A DNA stretch of 64,000 bases from Litorimonas taeanensis. Its GTDB lineage: Bacteria; Pseudomonadota; Alphaproteobacteria; Caulobacterales; Maricaulaceae. The stretch is from positions 930,001 through 994,000 of the forward strand of contig NZ_RBII01000001.1 in assembly GCF_003634015.1 (NCBI RefSeq). Reading direction: 5' to 3'. This document shows, piece by piece, positions 1 to 7,280 of the stretch (positions are counted from its first letter, which is position 1; every line of letters starts with the position of its first letter). The notes beneath the pieces were generated by a model. It saw nothing but the letters and a program-made list of their open reading frames with translations. It was not told where the DNA came from and did no database searches. Position numbers and translations under genes: made by a program.

Positions 1-548
1 TTTATGACTATATCGACGCCTGTGAGAGGAACATCAAATGAGGTTTCAGAATATTTCGGAAGCCTCAAAGCTTTGATTTCTGGGTTATTTGAAAGCCCAT
101 ATGGCTCCAAAGGTTTAAAATTCCAAGCTTTCTTCAGCTTCCTATCTCCATCCCGATCATGATAGCCTACAACCGCATAAGACCCTGGAAGAGGAACATT
201 TATACAAAGCTTTTGCGACCCTTCTTCAGCCGGGACACGAATCTTTCTCAATTTCCCTTTTTTCTTTAGGAAGTTAGCCTCACCAAAAAGTTCTAACTTT
301 AAGATTCCCTCGGCTGTGACACCATTAACTGTGACGCGAATTTGTAGTCCATTTTCAACGCAGTAGTCAGATTTATCCCGCTCAAACAGATTCAAACCTG
401 TCTGTCTGGCAATGTCTGAAACGATGTCTTGCTCACCTTCTTCTGCGTCATCTGATTGCGCCATAGCTGGCAAGGCAAAGAAAAACCCGAAAACAGCAAA
501 TATTGCTAAAAATTCGCGTAAAAATCTGTGAACTAAGTTTGCTTTCAC
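1..548 (-). CDS. DUF2141 secreted protein, 3' end cut by the window edge
   Basis: The frame reads from a GTG at 548 to the window edge without a stop, giving about 182 residues. AAGGG lies 6 nt before the GTG. The N-terminus is a signal peptide: basic start, hydrophobic core, cleavage near PAMAQ. The mature part carries the DUF2141 pattern: a beta-rich start, a conserved Cys, then YAVVGYHDRDGDRKLKKAWN followed by EPYGLSNN. DUF2141 proteins are small periplasmic beta-sandwich proteins of unknown function. The gene is divergent from the Lpt-like/ceramide kinase operon across about 106 bp, so a role in the same envelope-lipid system is an inference from position. Family call good, function unknown. 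Confidence 0.75.
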   Translation of the reverse strand, partial: MKANLVHRFLREFLAIFAVFGFFFALPAMAQSDDAEEGEQDIVSDIARQTGLNLFERDKSDYCVENGLQIRVTVNGVTAEGILKLELFGEANFLKKKGKLRKIRVPAEEGSQKLCINVPLPGSYAVVGYHDRDGDRKLKKAWNFKPLEPYGLSNNPEIKALRLPKYSETSFDVPLTGVDIVI

Positions 549-654
549 GGTCTACCCTTATTAAGCCTATTTCAAAGTCATCTAGTGTATTCGGTCTGAA
601 CCAAGACTGAATATGGGGATAGGATGATAAGTGTAAAGGAATAACCTCAGATAT

Positions 655-1872
655 ATGCTAGGTCGGCTAAACCAATATTTGATGAAACGAGCCGCCGTGA
701 GTATTGGCGGCCTCGTCGTTTTTGCTTGTTGCGTTCTCTTATTAGAACGGCTCCTAAGGATATTTGAAATCGTGTCGAATTCCGCAGATCCGGCCGCCGA
801 CGCAACCCGAATGATTTACAATTTGCTACCTCATTATTTAGGTATGGCCGTGCCCATGGCGCTCCTATTGGGAACAATCATCACGATTGATCGGTTTTCT
901 CGCTCAAGCGAACTTACAGCCGCTCTAGGTGCTGGCATTTCCCTATTTCATATGACGAAGCCATTCTTATTGTTAGCGAGTTTCTTAGCCTTCTTAACCT
1001 TGTTCATTGAAGGTTACATGCAACCTGTGGGCCGATACAACTATCGGCAACTTGTCAATGTGGTGAAACAACAGAGCTTCACCGCAGCGCTACGTGAAGG
1101 TACATTTACAACGGTTGGCACTCGGACGTTCTTTGCTGGCACTGATTTGCCTGGCGCCGCGATAGGCCCAATTTTCATTTATGAGTCTTCCGAAGATGAT
1201 TTGAACAATCAAACTGGTTTTCGAATTACAACGGCGAGCGAAGGACGACTCGTTGTGCGCGAAGACACCAACGAACCTGTTCTCCAACTTTCATCAGGCC
1301 GCGCTAATCAGGTCGACAACGGCACGCAAATTGACGGCGACCTTGGGTTCGGTAGCGCTTCTATAACGGGTGCAGCCTCTGACACTAAATTTCGAGAGAG
1401 AGGAGATGATGAACGCGAACTAACGTCAATGGAACTTTTCAAAAACAGACACGGCACCGTTTACGACACCTTGAGCGTTGAGACTAATAACGCGGCGCTA
1501 CATTTGCGAGCAGGTCGCGCCGTACTTTTGCTCATACTCCCGTTTATTGCGGTACCTTTTGGACTAAACTATGGCCGCAACCCTTCATCTGCGGGTATTT
1601 TTATAGGTGTTGTTTTTTTAGTTTCACTGCAAAAAGCGCTCGAATTTGGTCAAAGCCTAGGGGCCTCTGGTAAAATACCGCCATGGCTAGGTATTTGGTC
1701 AATCATTGCAATTGTCGCAATATTTGCTGCATATATCTTTTGGAAAAGTGCCTTCAAAATGGGACAACCTCCATTAACAGCCTTCGCACAGCAAATCTCG
1801 CATTACCAAGGCAAAGTAGTCAAGAAACTCTCCAACATTCGATTAAAGCTTGCTGGAGTCGAACGTGTTTAA
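655..1872 (+). CDS. LptF-like permease of an Lpt-type lipid exporter (LptF/LptG/YjgP-YjgQ family)
   Basis: A 405-residue inner-membrane protein with the LptF/LptG layout: two N-terminal membrane segments (about residues 12-33 and 60-80), a third near 100-120, a periplasmic beta-jellyroll part (about 130-275) and three C-terminal segments (about 285-375). In LPS export LptF and LptG form the membrane half of an ABC transporter with LptB2 and pass lipid to LptC and LptA. The housekeeping lptFG pair of alphaproteobacteria usually sits beside lptD/surA/pdxA. Here it heads an operon with a ceramide kinase-like gene, which points to a second, lipid-dedicated copy. The next gene overlaps by 8 nt. 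Family assignment is firm; the sphingolipid substrate is inferred. Confidence 0.85.
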   Translation: MLGRLNQYLMKRAAVSIGGLVVFACCVLLLERLLRIFEIVSNSADPAADATRMIYNLLPHYLGMAVPMALLLGTIITIDRFSRSSELTAALGAGISLFHMTKPFLLLASFLAFLTLFIEGYMQPVGRYNYRQLVNVVKQQSFTAALREGTFTTVGTRTFFAGTDLPGAAIGPIFIYESSEDDLNNQTGFRITTASEGRLVVREDTNEPVLQLSSGRANQVDNGTQIDGDLGFGSASITGAASDTKFRERGDDERELTSMELFKNRHGTVYDTLSVETNNAALHLRAGRAVLLLILPFIAVPFGLNYGRNPSSAGIFIGVVFLVSLQKALEFGQSLGASGKIPPWLGIWSIIAIVAIFAAYIFWKSAFKMGQPPLTAFAQQISHYQGKVVKKLSNIRLKLAGVERV

Positions 1873-2944
1873 GTTTGGCTTGTATCTAACGAAAACTTTT
1901 CTGCTCACGTGGCTTACAACTGTATTTGGGTTTTTAGTCCTGATTGGACTATTGGACAGCCTTGCCAATGGCGGTGATATTGTGGCGAGTGGCCAGGGCT
2001 TTCACGGCACGTTTAAATATATGCTCTTGCGAGCCCCAGTTATTTTCGACCGAATTTTCATGTTCACACTGGTCGTAGCTATTCTGCTTGTTTTTGTTAA
2101 ATTGATAAGACAGCACGAATTGGTTGCGCTTTTAGGGTTTGGTATCTCTGCTCCAAAACAGATTTTACTACTTAGCCCTATTGTACTCGCGGCGAGTGTT
2201 ACCTCTATCGGTTTTATCGACTTTGCAATGCCGCCCGCAGTACGTTCTTTGCAAGCTTGGGGTATTGGGGAGTATAAAGTTAAAAACATCACCTCTGAAA
2301 ACCCATTATGGCTTGAAGATGGACAGGATATCATTCGCGCGACGCAGCGCGTTAGCTTCGAAACCTTAGGCGACATTCAAATTTTTGAACGGGATGAAAC
2401 TGGCGCTGTAAATTCTGTTATTTGGGCGGAAACTGCTACATTTAAGGCGTCAAACTGGGCCCTTAATGGCGTCAAGATTCTAACGTTAAAGGGTTCTGAC
2501 GGAGAAAAACGAAGCGCTTTAAGAGATACCACGCCCCGTGCATGGGAAACCAACCAAACACCAAGATCTATCGCAAGATTAGCCGCTGAACCGAGAGATC
2601 TTTCATTAGGTGAAATGAAGACGTTTAGTGTGCGTGGAAATTCTGGCTCCAAGCCACGGTTTGCTTACAGTTTTTGGCATGCACACAGATTAAGTAGACC
2701 TTTAGCCGCGTTAATTTTGCTCGTCTGTTGCGTCCCCCTAATGCAGCGCACCGGACGTGAAGATACTGGCGACAAAGCTTTAATACTCGGCATTACTATG
2801 GGGTTCATTTTCTTGATTATAGATGGTGCTATGGCGACATTTGCTACATCGGGCGGTATAGAAGTTATGACCGCCATAGCGTTCCCTCTTGCCATATTCG
2901 GTCTATTTGGTGCCTTTTTACTCGTTCGCACTGAAAGTCTATAA
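1865..2944 (+). CDS. LptG-like permease of an Lpt-type lipid exporter
   Basis: A partner LptF/LptG-family permease of 359 residues. Membrane segments lie near residues 10-30, 55-75, 95-115 and, after a periplasmic jellyroll domain, three more near 270-355. The best start is GTG at 1865, with GGAG 7 nt upstream; it overlaps the preceding stop in the string GTGTTTAA, a sign of translational coupling and 1:1 production of the two permeases. The operon continues into a lipid kinase and a Tam41-like gene. By analogy with the report, from memory, of an alternative LptG acting on anionic sphingolipids in Caulobacter, this may replace LptG for ceramide-based lipids. The window itself does not prove that substrate. 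Confidence 0.85.
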   Translation: MFKFGLYLTKTFLLTWLTTVFGFLVLIGLLDSLANGGDIVASGQGFHGTFKYMLLRAPVIFDRIFMFTLVVAILLVFVKLIRQHELVALLGFGISAPKQILLLSPIVLAASVTSIGFIDFAMPPAVRSLQAWGIGEYKVKNITSENPLWLEDGQDIIRATQRVSFETLGDIQIFERDETGAVNSVIWAETATFKASNWALNGVKILTLKGSDGEKRSALRDTTPRAWETNQTPRSIARLAAEPRDLSLGEMKTFSVRGNSGSKPRFAYSFWHAHRLSRPLAALILLVCCVPLMQRTGREDTGDKALILGITMGFIFLIIDGAMATFATSGGIEVMTAIAFPLAIFGLFGAFLLVRTESL

Positions 2945-2979
2945 ATAGGCCTACCATGCAACGGATAAGAGATTGAATT

Positions 2980-3948
2980 GTGCTCCAAGCGCCTCAAATA
3001 CATAATCTTAAACCCGTTCTAGCCATTTCGAACGCAAAGGCACGGTCAGTCTCTCAAAAAGGCTCTAAAATTCAGCTCTCAGCGCTGCCGAGGGGCAGCA
3101 AACATCATATAAGTCGGGATAAATCAGACCTTGGCAAACTGCTTGAGCAAGCAAAGAACGACAAAATAGCACACATCCTGATTGAAGGCGGTGATGGTAC
3201 TGTCCGTATGGTGATGACGGCGCTTTTGAACTCATATGAAGACACTTCCCCTTTACCAGCCGTCTCAATCCTCCCAAGTGGAACAACAAATCAAATAGCA
3301 AGAAACGTCGGCTTAAAAAACTTTTCTGACATGCGCACAATTGTGAAAGGGGATGTTTCTGAAACAAGTGTTCCTCTTGTAAAAATAGAAATAGTTGGCG
3401 CCGGTAAAGAGAGCGCTCCCCCTTATTTTGGTTTTCTCTTCTCAACAGGAGCTTTGCCACATGTCAGTAAATTTGCACAAGAGAAGTTCAACAAGAATGG
3501 CGTTGGTGGTGGCACAGCAGTAGTCGGCGCCTTTTTGAAGGTAATGACTGGCAATAAAGAAACTTTAATGCCTCCGGAAAAACATAAGATGCGCGCCCGG
3601 ATTGGTGAACAAACCATTTTTAAACATAAAGGCAAAGCTCTTGGAACAATGATGACCACTCTACCTACGCTGATGATGGGCCTTGATCCATTTTGGGGAC
3701 ATGAAGCCGCTCCCTTACGTTTAACATGGGCTGAGGCCGATAGCCGCCACTTAGGGCGAAATGTTGCGGGACTTTGGATGGGGCGAAAACAAGATAGAGG
3801 CCAAGACGGGTTTCACAGTCACAATATTGATCGCCTAGTTTTACGCACCCTGGCTCCCGCTGTTTTGGATGGAGACTTTATAGATATTTCAGGAGCAAAA
3901 ATTCGTGTTTCAGCGTCCCGCCCGGTTCGGTTTTGGCAGTCCAAATGA
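2980..3948 (+). CDS. cpgB: Diacylglycerol kinase-family lipid kinase, probable ceramide kinase (CpgB-like)
   Basis: A 322-residue lipid kinase of the DAGK catalytic family. The nucleotide-binding glycine loop is EGGDGTVRMVM (about residues 69-79), followed by SILPSGTTNQIARN, the second conserved block; a C-terminal beta-rich domain follows. The start is a GTG at 2980, 35 bp after the LptG-like stop. The kinase would phosphorylate the primary hydroxyl of a lipid using ATP. The neighbouring serine palmitoyltransferase, ACP, ligase and reductase genes make ceramide the likely acceptor, as for Caulobacter CpgB, which belongs to the same family. Other lipid acceptors cannot be excluded from sequence. 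The next gene overlaps by ATGA. Confidence 0.75.
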   Translation: MLQAPQIHNLKPVLAISNAKARSVSQKGSKIQLSALPRGSKHHISRDKSDLGKLLEQAKNDKIAHILIEGGDGTVRMVMTALLNSYEDTSPLPAVSILPSGTTNQIARNVGLKNFSDMRTIVKGDVSETSVPLVKIEIVGAGKESAPPYFGFLFSTGALPHVSKFAQEKFNKNGVGGGTAVVGAFLKVMTGNKETLMPPEKHKMRARIGEQTIFKHKGKALGTMMTTLPTLMMGLDPFWGHEAAPLRLTWAEADSRHLGRNVAGLWMGRKQDRGQDGFHSHNIDRLVLRTLAPAVLDGDFIDISGAKIRVSASRPVRFWQSK

Positions 3949-4859
3949 GCGATAAAGTACTAGATATCATTAGGTCTGAAAAGTTGGAACCCCCAGCAAG
4001 GGTCAATGCAGTCTTAGACAAAATTGAAGAGAGGCATCCAGACAGAGTTCTCGCTTTCGTCTATTATGGATCTTCATTACGGGAAATCGAAAATCCTGAC
4101 AAAATGCTAGATTTCTATGTTCTTATAGACAGCTATCGAAAGGCTCATAAATCCATTTTACGAGCTTGGTTAAATCTCACAATTCCTCCTGCTGTTTACT
4201 ATTTAGAATTAGAACAGGATGGAGTTGTTTCGACCTGCAAATACTCCCTTATGACTTTGAAGGAATTTGAAAAACGCTCAGGAAAAGATGCGTTTCACTC
4301 TCAGATTTGGGGCCGATTCTCTCAGCCTTGTGTTCTCATGCGGGCACAGAACGAGTCCATAGCGGAAAGAGTGTATAAAGCTCGTACAAAAGCTGTAAAA
4401 TATATGGCTAGCCAATCCGCCCCATTAGTCGCCCCGTCTGCCACTGCAGCAGAGATATGGGGACGTGGCTTTTATGAAAGTTATAGAACAGAATTACGTC
4501 CCGAAAGTTCAGTCGGGCGTTCCACAGAAATTGTTGAACGTTTTAATGAACGATATGAAACAATCTCACGCGCCATATTCGGAGAAGTCGATTCTAAAGG
4601 GTGTTTTAATATCTCCACAGATGGCGCGAAATCTTTGTCGCGCAAATGGTTTTGGAGACGCGTTAGAGGCAAACCTCGCTCCATTTTAAGAGTTGCGCAC
4701 GGCGCCCTCACCTTTGATGGCGGAGTAGATTACGTCATGCGCAAACTTAAAAATCATTCAGGTGTCGATTACAAACCGACACCGTTTCAAAGAAAACACC
4801 CTTTTCTAACGGCCCCAATCATGGGGTGGAAATTATGGAAAATGGGCGCGTTTAGATAA
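3945..4859 (+). CDS. Tam41-like nucleotidyltransferase, candidate lipid phosphate cytidylyltransferase
   Basis: A 304-residue soluble protein starting at ATG 3945 in an ATGA overlap with the kinase gene. The N-terminal part carries a nucleotidyltransferase signature, FVYYGSSLREI followed by KMLDFYVLID, matching the YGS...DF motif of Tam41, the peripheral CDP-diacylglycerol synthase of mitochondria. Further on, CKYSLMTLKEFEK and IWGRFSQPCVLM resemble Tam41 blocks that read KYG and GR-QKP. Tam41 joins phosphatidic acid and CTP. Coupled here to a ceramide kinase, it could activate ceramide-1-phosphate with CTP for head-group addition, but this is inference. Similarity is judged by eye; a distant homolog with another nucleotide or acceptor remains possible. 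Confidence 0.6.
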   Translation: MSDKVLDIIRSEKLEPPARVNAVLDKIEERHPDRVLAFVYYGSSLREIENPDKMLDFYVLIDSYRKAHKSILRAWLNLTIPPAVYYLELEQDGVVSTCKYSLMTLKEFEKRSGKDAFHSQIWGRFSQPCVLMRAQNESIAERVYKARTKAVKYMASQSAPLVAPSATAAEIWGRGFYESYRTELRPESSVGRSTEIVERFNERYETISRAIFGEVDSKGCFNISTDGAKSLSRKWFWRRVRGKPRSILRVAHGALTFDGGVDYVMRKLKNHSGVDYKPTPFQRKHPFLTAPIMGWKLWKMGAFR

Positions 4860-4872
4860 TATAACAGTATTG

Positions 4873-6102
4873 CTACTCAGCGGCTAATTTTGAAGCCATA
4901 TCGTTCATCATTTCGCCCTGTGCATTTTTCATAGCACCGAATGTTTCGACGATCTTATTGACATCTTGCTCGGTATGCGCCGCAGACAAACTAATACGCA
5001 AAAGACTTGAGCTTTGGGGGGTTCCTGGTGGTACGGCTAAATTGACATAAACACCATTTTCAAGAAGCCAGTTCCATTCCAGAGCTGCTACGGCCTCATT
5101 AGGACGTCGCGCAGCAATCACGGGGCTTGGATCTGCACATAAGTCATACCCTAACTCGGATAAACCCGCATGAAGTTGTTGAGCCCGTTCCTTTAGGTTT
5201 TTTCTTAGATGATCACCTGTCTTTACTTTTTCTACTGCCGCTCGCGCCGCAGAAATATTGGATGGAGTAGCAGAGGCTGTAAACATATAAGGCCGCATAA
5301 CTTTGCGGGTAATCTCAAATTCTGGATGTTTAGAAGCACAAAACCCGCCCACAGAGGCTAAGCTTTTTGAAAACGTACCAGAAATAAAATCAACTTGGTC
5401 CAGTACGCCTTGTTCTTCTGCTATGCCGCAACCTGTTTCACCAAATATTCCATAAGAGTGGGCCTCATCGATAAAGAGGTAACCGCCATGGCGATGGGTA
5501 ACGTCAACGAATTCATCGACGGGTGCAATATCTCCAAACATGGAATACATACCCTCAATCACAACAAGTGCATGCCCATCTTGAATATCCCCGTGACGAC
5601 TTAACCGCTTATCTAAGTCTTCAGGTGAATTATGACGGAAACGGAATGTAGAGGCCCCCGTAAGACGAGTTCCATCGATGATACAGGCATGTGCATCAGC
5701 ATCCATAAAGATGACATCCTTATCACCTGCTAGGGCTGAAATCGCGGATAAGTTAGTTTGATAACCCGTTGTGAAAACCACGCAAGATGGCATGCCAAAA
5801 TGGTCTGCTAAAGCTTTTTCCAGATCGACATGTTCTGCATAACTGCCATTGGCGACACGGCTGCCCGTTGTTCCTGTCCCGTGGTTATCAATAGCTTGCT
5901 TTGCAGCGGCGACACAATCCTCATCAAAGGTCAAACCAAGATAGTTATTGGTTCCAGCTAATAAAATTTCGCGATTCCCAATTCGACCTCGCGTAGCATT
6001 AATAATATCATCAAATTGAACACCGAGCGCATCACGCCCGATCTTCATCATCATATCCACACGTGATTTTAGGGGACTGTATTTATCAAATATTGACGAC
6101 AT
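4873..6102 (-). CDS. spt: Serine palmitoyltransferase (first step of sphingolipid synthesis)
   Basis: A 409-residue PLP enzyme of the alpha-oxoamine synthase family, which condenses L-serine with an acyl thioester to 3-ketosphinganine. Visible motifs are GTGTTGSRVANG, FIDEAHSYG (the Asp and His that hold PLP) and FSGTFSKSLASVGG, with the Schiff-base Lys. KBL, BioF and HemA belong to the same fold, but the adjacent dedicated ACP, acyl ligase and SDR genes match the Caulobacter-type sphingolipid cluster and favour SPT. The start at 6102 has GGAG about 10 nt upstream, inside the end of the ACP gene, so the two are translationally linked. It is the last gene of its operon and converges on the Tam41-like gene. 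Confidence 0.9.
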   Translation of the reverse strand: MSSIFDKYSPLKSRVDMMMKIGRDALGVQFDDIINATRGRIGNREILLAGTNNYLGLTFDEDCVAAAKQAIDNHGTGTTGSRVANGSYAEHVDLEKALADHFGMPSCVVFTTGYQTNLSAISALAGDKDVIFMDADAHACIIDGTRLTGASTFRFRHNSPEDLDKRLSRHGDIQDGHALVVIEGMYSMFGDIAPVDEFVDVTHRHGGYLFIDEAHSYGIFGETGCGIAEEQGVLDQVDFISGTFSKSLASVGGFCASKHPEFEITRKVMRPYMFTASATPSNISAARAAVEKVKTGDHLRKNLKERAQQLHAGLSELGYDLCADPSPVIAARRPNEAVAALEWNWLLENGVYVNLAVPPGTPQSSSLLRISLSAAHTEQDVNKIVETFGAMKNAQGEMMNDMASKLAAE

Positions 6103-6109
6103 AGATATT

Positions 6110-6364
6110 TTACTCCGACGTCAATTCTTTGACAGCATTGACCAACTCTCCGACTGTTTTGATGTCGGACACCATTTCCATAGGAATCGAAATATCATAG
6201 TGATCTTCCAGCCCCATGACGAGGTCAAATACAGCCACAGAATCGACTTCGAGGTCCGACATGATGCCGCTCTCTTTCAGAATTTCACGATTTTGTGGAT
6301 TATAGGGTTTGAGAAGTTCGCAAATTTTATCAAAAATCTCATCACGTGAGGGAGAGGTGCTCAT
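6110..6364 (-). CDS. Acyl carrier protein dedicated to sphingolipid synthesis
   Basis: An 84-residue acyl carrier protein. The phosphopantetheine site is the Ser in LEVDSVAVFDLVM (about residue 43), with DSV in place of the usual DSL. It is acidic and predicted to form four helices. It overlaps the upstream SDR gene by ATGA and lies 7 nt before spt. In Caulobacter a dedicated ACP supplies the acyl group for the sphingoid base or its N-acylation; the same is inferred here because the ACP lies between the ligase/SDR genes and spt, away from any fatty-acid synthesis genes. Confidence 0.88.
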   Translation of the reverse strand: MSTSPSRDEIFDKICELLKPYNPQNREILKESGIMSDLEVDSVAVFDLVMGLEDHYDISIPMEMVSDIKTVGELVNAVKELTSE

Positions 6365-7275
6365 ATTGTATCCAGTAGGTCATAGCTTCGCATCGTTTCG
6401 CCTATTGCGTTCTGCATAGGAGTAGGATTCGTTACTCGGTCATTGCTTTGCCAGCGTTCATAACGGAACTCGGCCAGCTTTCCTAGGCTCAAGTGTCCCC
6501 ATCCACACAGACGTAATGTAATCGTTGTTACGGCTGCAATCGGAAAGATTAAGAACAAAGGTATAGGAAAAGCTCGTATCGATTTCCCTGTGGCCTGTCG
6601 ACCAAACTCAGCGAACTCAGGCATACTCACGGCTCCTATGGTAGAGGGCGAAACGATTGTCCCATCATAGTCGCCTCTTAACGCTCGCAACACTATATCA
6701 TCAACAAGGTCCGAAACATACACCATTGCGACGGAACGGTGTCGCCAGCCCTTTCCTCCAACGGTTGGCAAAAGCCCTTTCCCCATAAGGTCAAATATGG
6801 GTTTCGTCGCTGAGTCTCCAGGGCCGAAAACAGCTGGTGCCCGAATTATCGCAAGCTCTTGAGAGTAAACCTCTGTTACGGCCTTCTCTCCCAGAGATTT
6901 TGACTTAGCATACAAGCTCAACTGGGGCGCTCTGGCTGTCATCGAAGACATCAGAATAACACGTGGTACTGAGAGTTTTTCAGCCGCAACAGCAACAGCC
7001 CTAGCGCCGTCAATGTTTACCGTCTCAAATTCATCCCAATTCCTTGCCTTAACGAGACCGGCTAAATGAATCACACAATCTGCGCTCTGCCCCCAACATG
7101 AAAGGTCGCTCGTTAAATCACCTTTAATGACTTCAAGGTTGGGTGAACAAAACTCTGCCAGGGCTGATGGATTGCGGGCGAGCGCTCTTACCTTATGACC
7201 ATCAGCAAGAAGCCGGTGAAGTAAATGACGCCCCAAAAAACCTGTTGCGCCAGTCAGCGCAATAAGTTGAGGCAC
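6361..7275 (-). CDS. cerR: NAD(P)-dependent epimerase/SDR, probable ceramide reductase CerR
   Basis: A 304-residue extended short-chain dehydrogenase. The Rossmann glycine motif TGATGFLG is at residues 8-15, the acidic binding strand GDLT follows near residue 52, and the catalytic YAKSK lies near residue 142, preceded by MSSMT. A hydrophobic stretch near residues 235-255 could anchor it to the membrane. In Caulobacter the homologous gene reduces the ketone of the ceramide precursor. The start is a GTG at 7275, 5 nt after the ligase stop, and the 3' end overlaps the ACP start by ATGA. The SDR call is sure; the substrate follows from context. Confidence 0.75.
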   Translation of the reverse strand: MPQLIALTGATGFLGRHLLHRLLADGHKVRALARNPSALAEFCSPNLEVIKGDLTSDLSCWGQSADCVIHLAGLVKARNWDEFETVNIDGARAVAVAAEKLSVPRVILMSSMTARAPQLSLYAKSKSLGEKAVTEVYSQELAIIRAPAVFGPGDSATKPIFDLMGKGLLPTVGGKGWRHRSVAMVYVSDLVDDIVLRALRGDYDGTIVSPSTIGAVSMPEFAEFGRQATGKSIRAFPIPLFLIFPIAAVTTITLRLCGWGHLSLGKLAEFRYERWQSNDRVTNPTPMQNAIGETMRSYDLLDTI

Positions 7276-7280
7276 GTCAA

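Noticed and set aside
2002-2376. 124-residue minus-strand frame inside the LptG-like gene
   Set aside because: It is antisense to a membrane protein of a known family; no homology or start signal.
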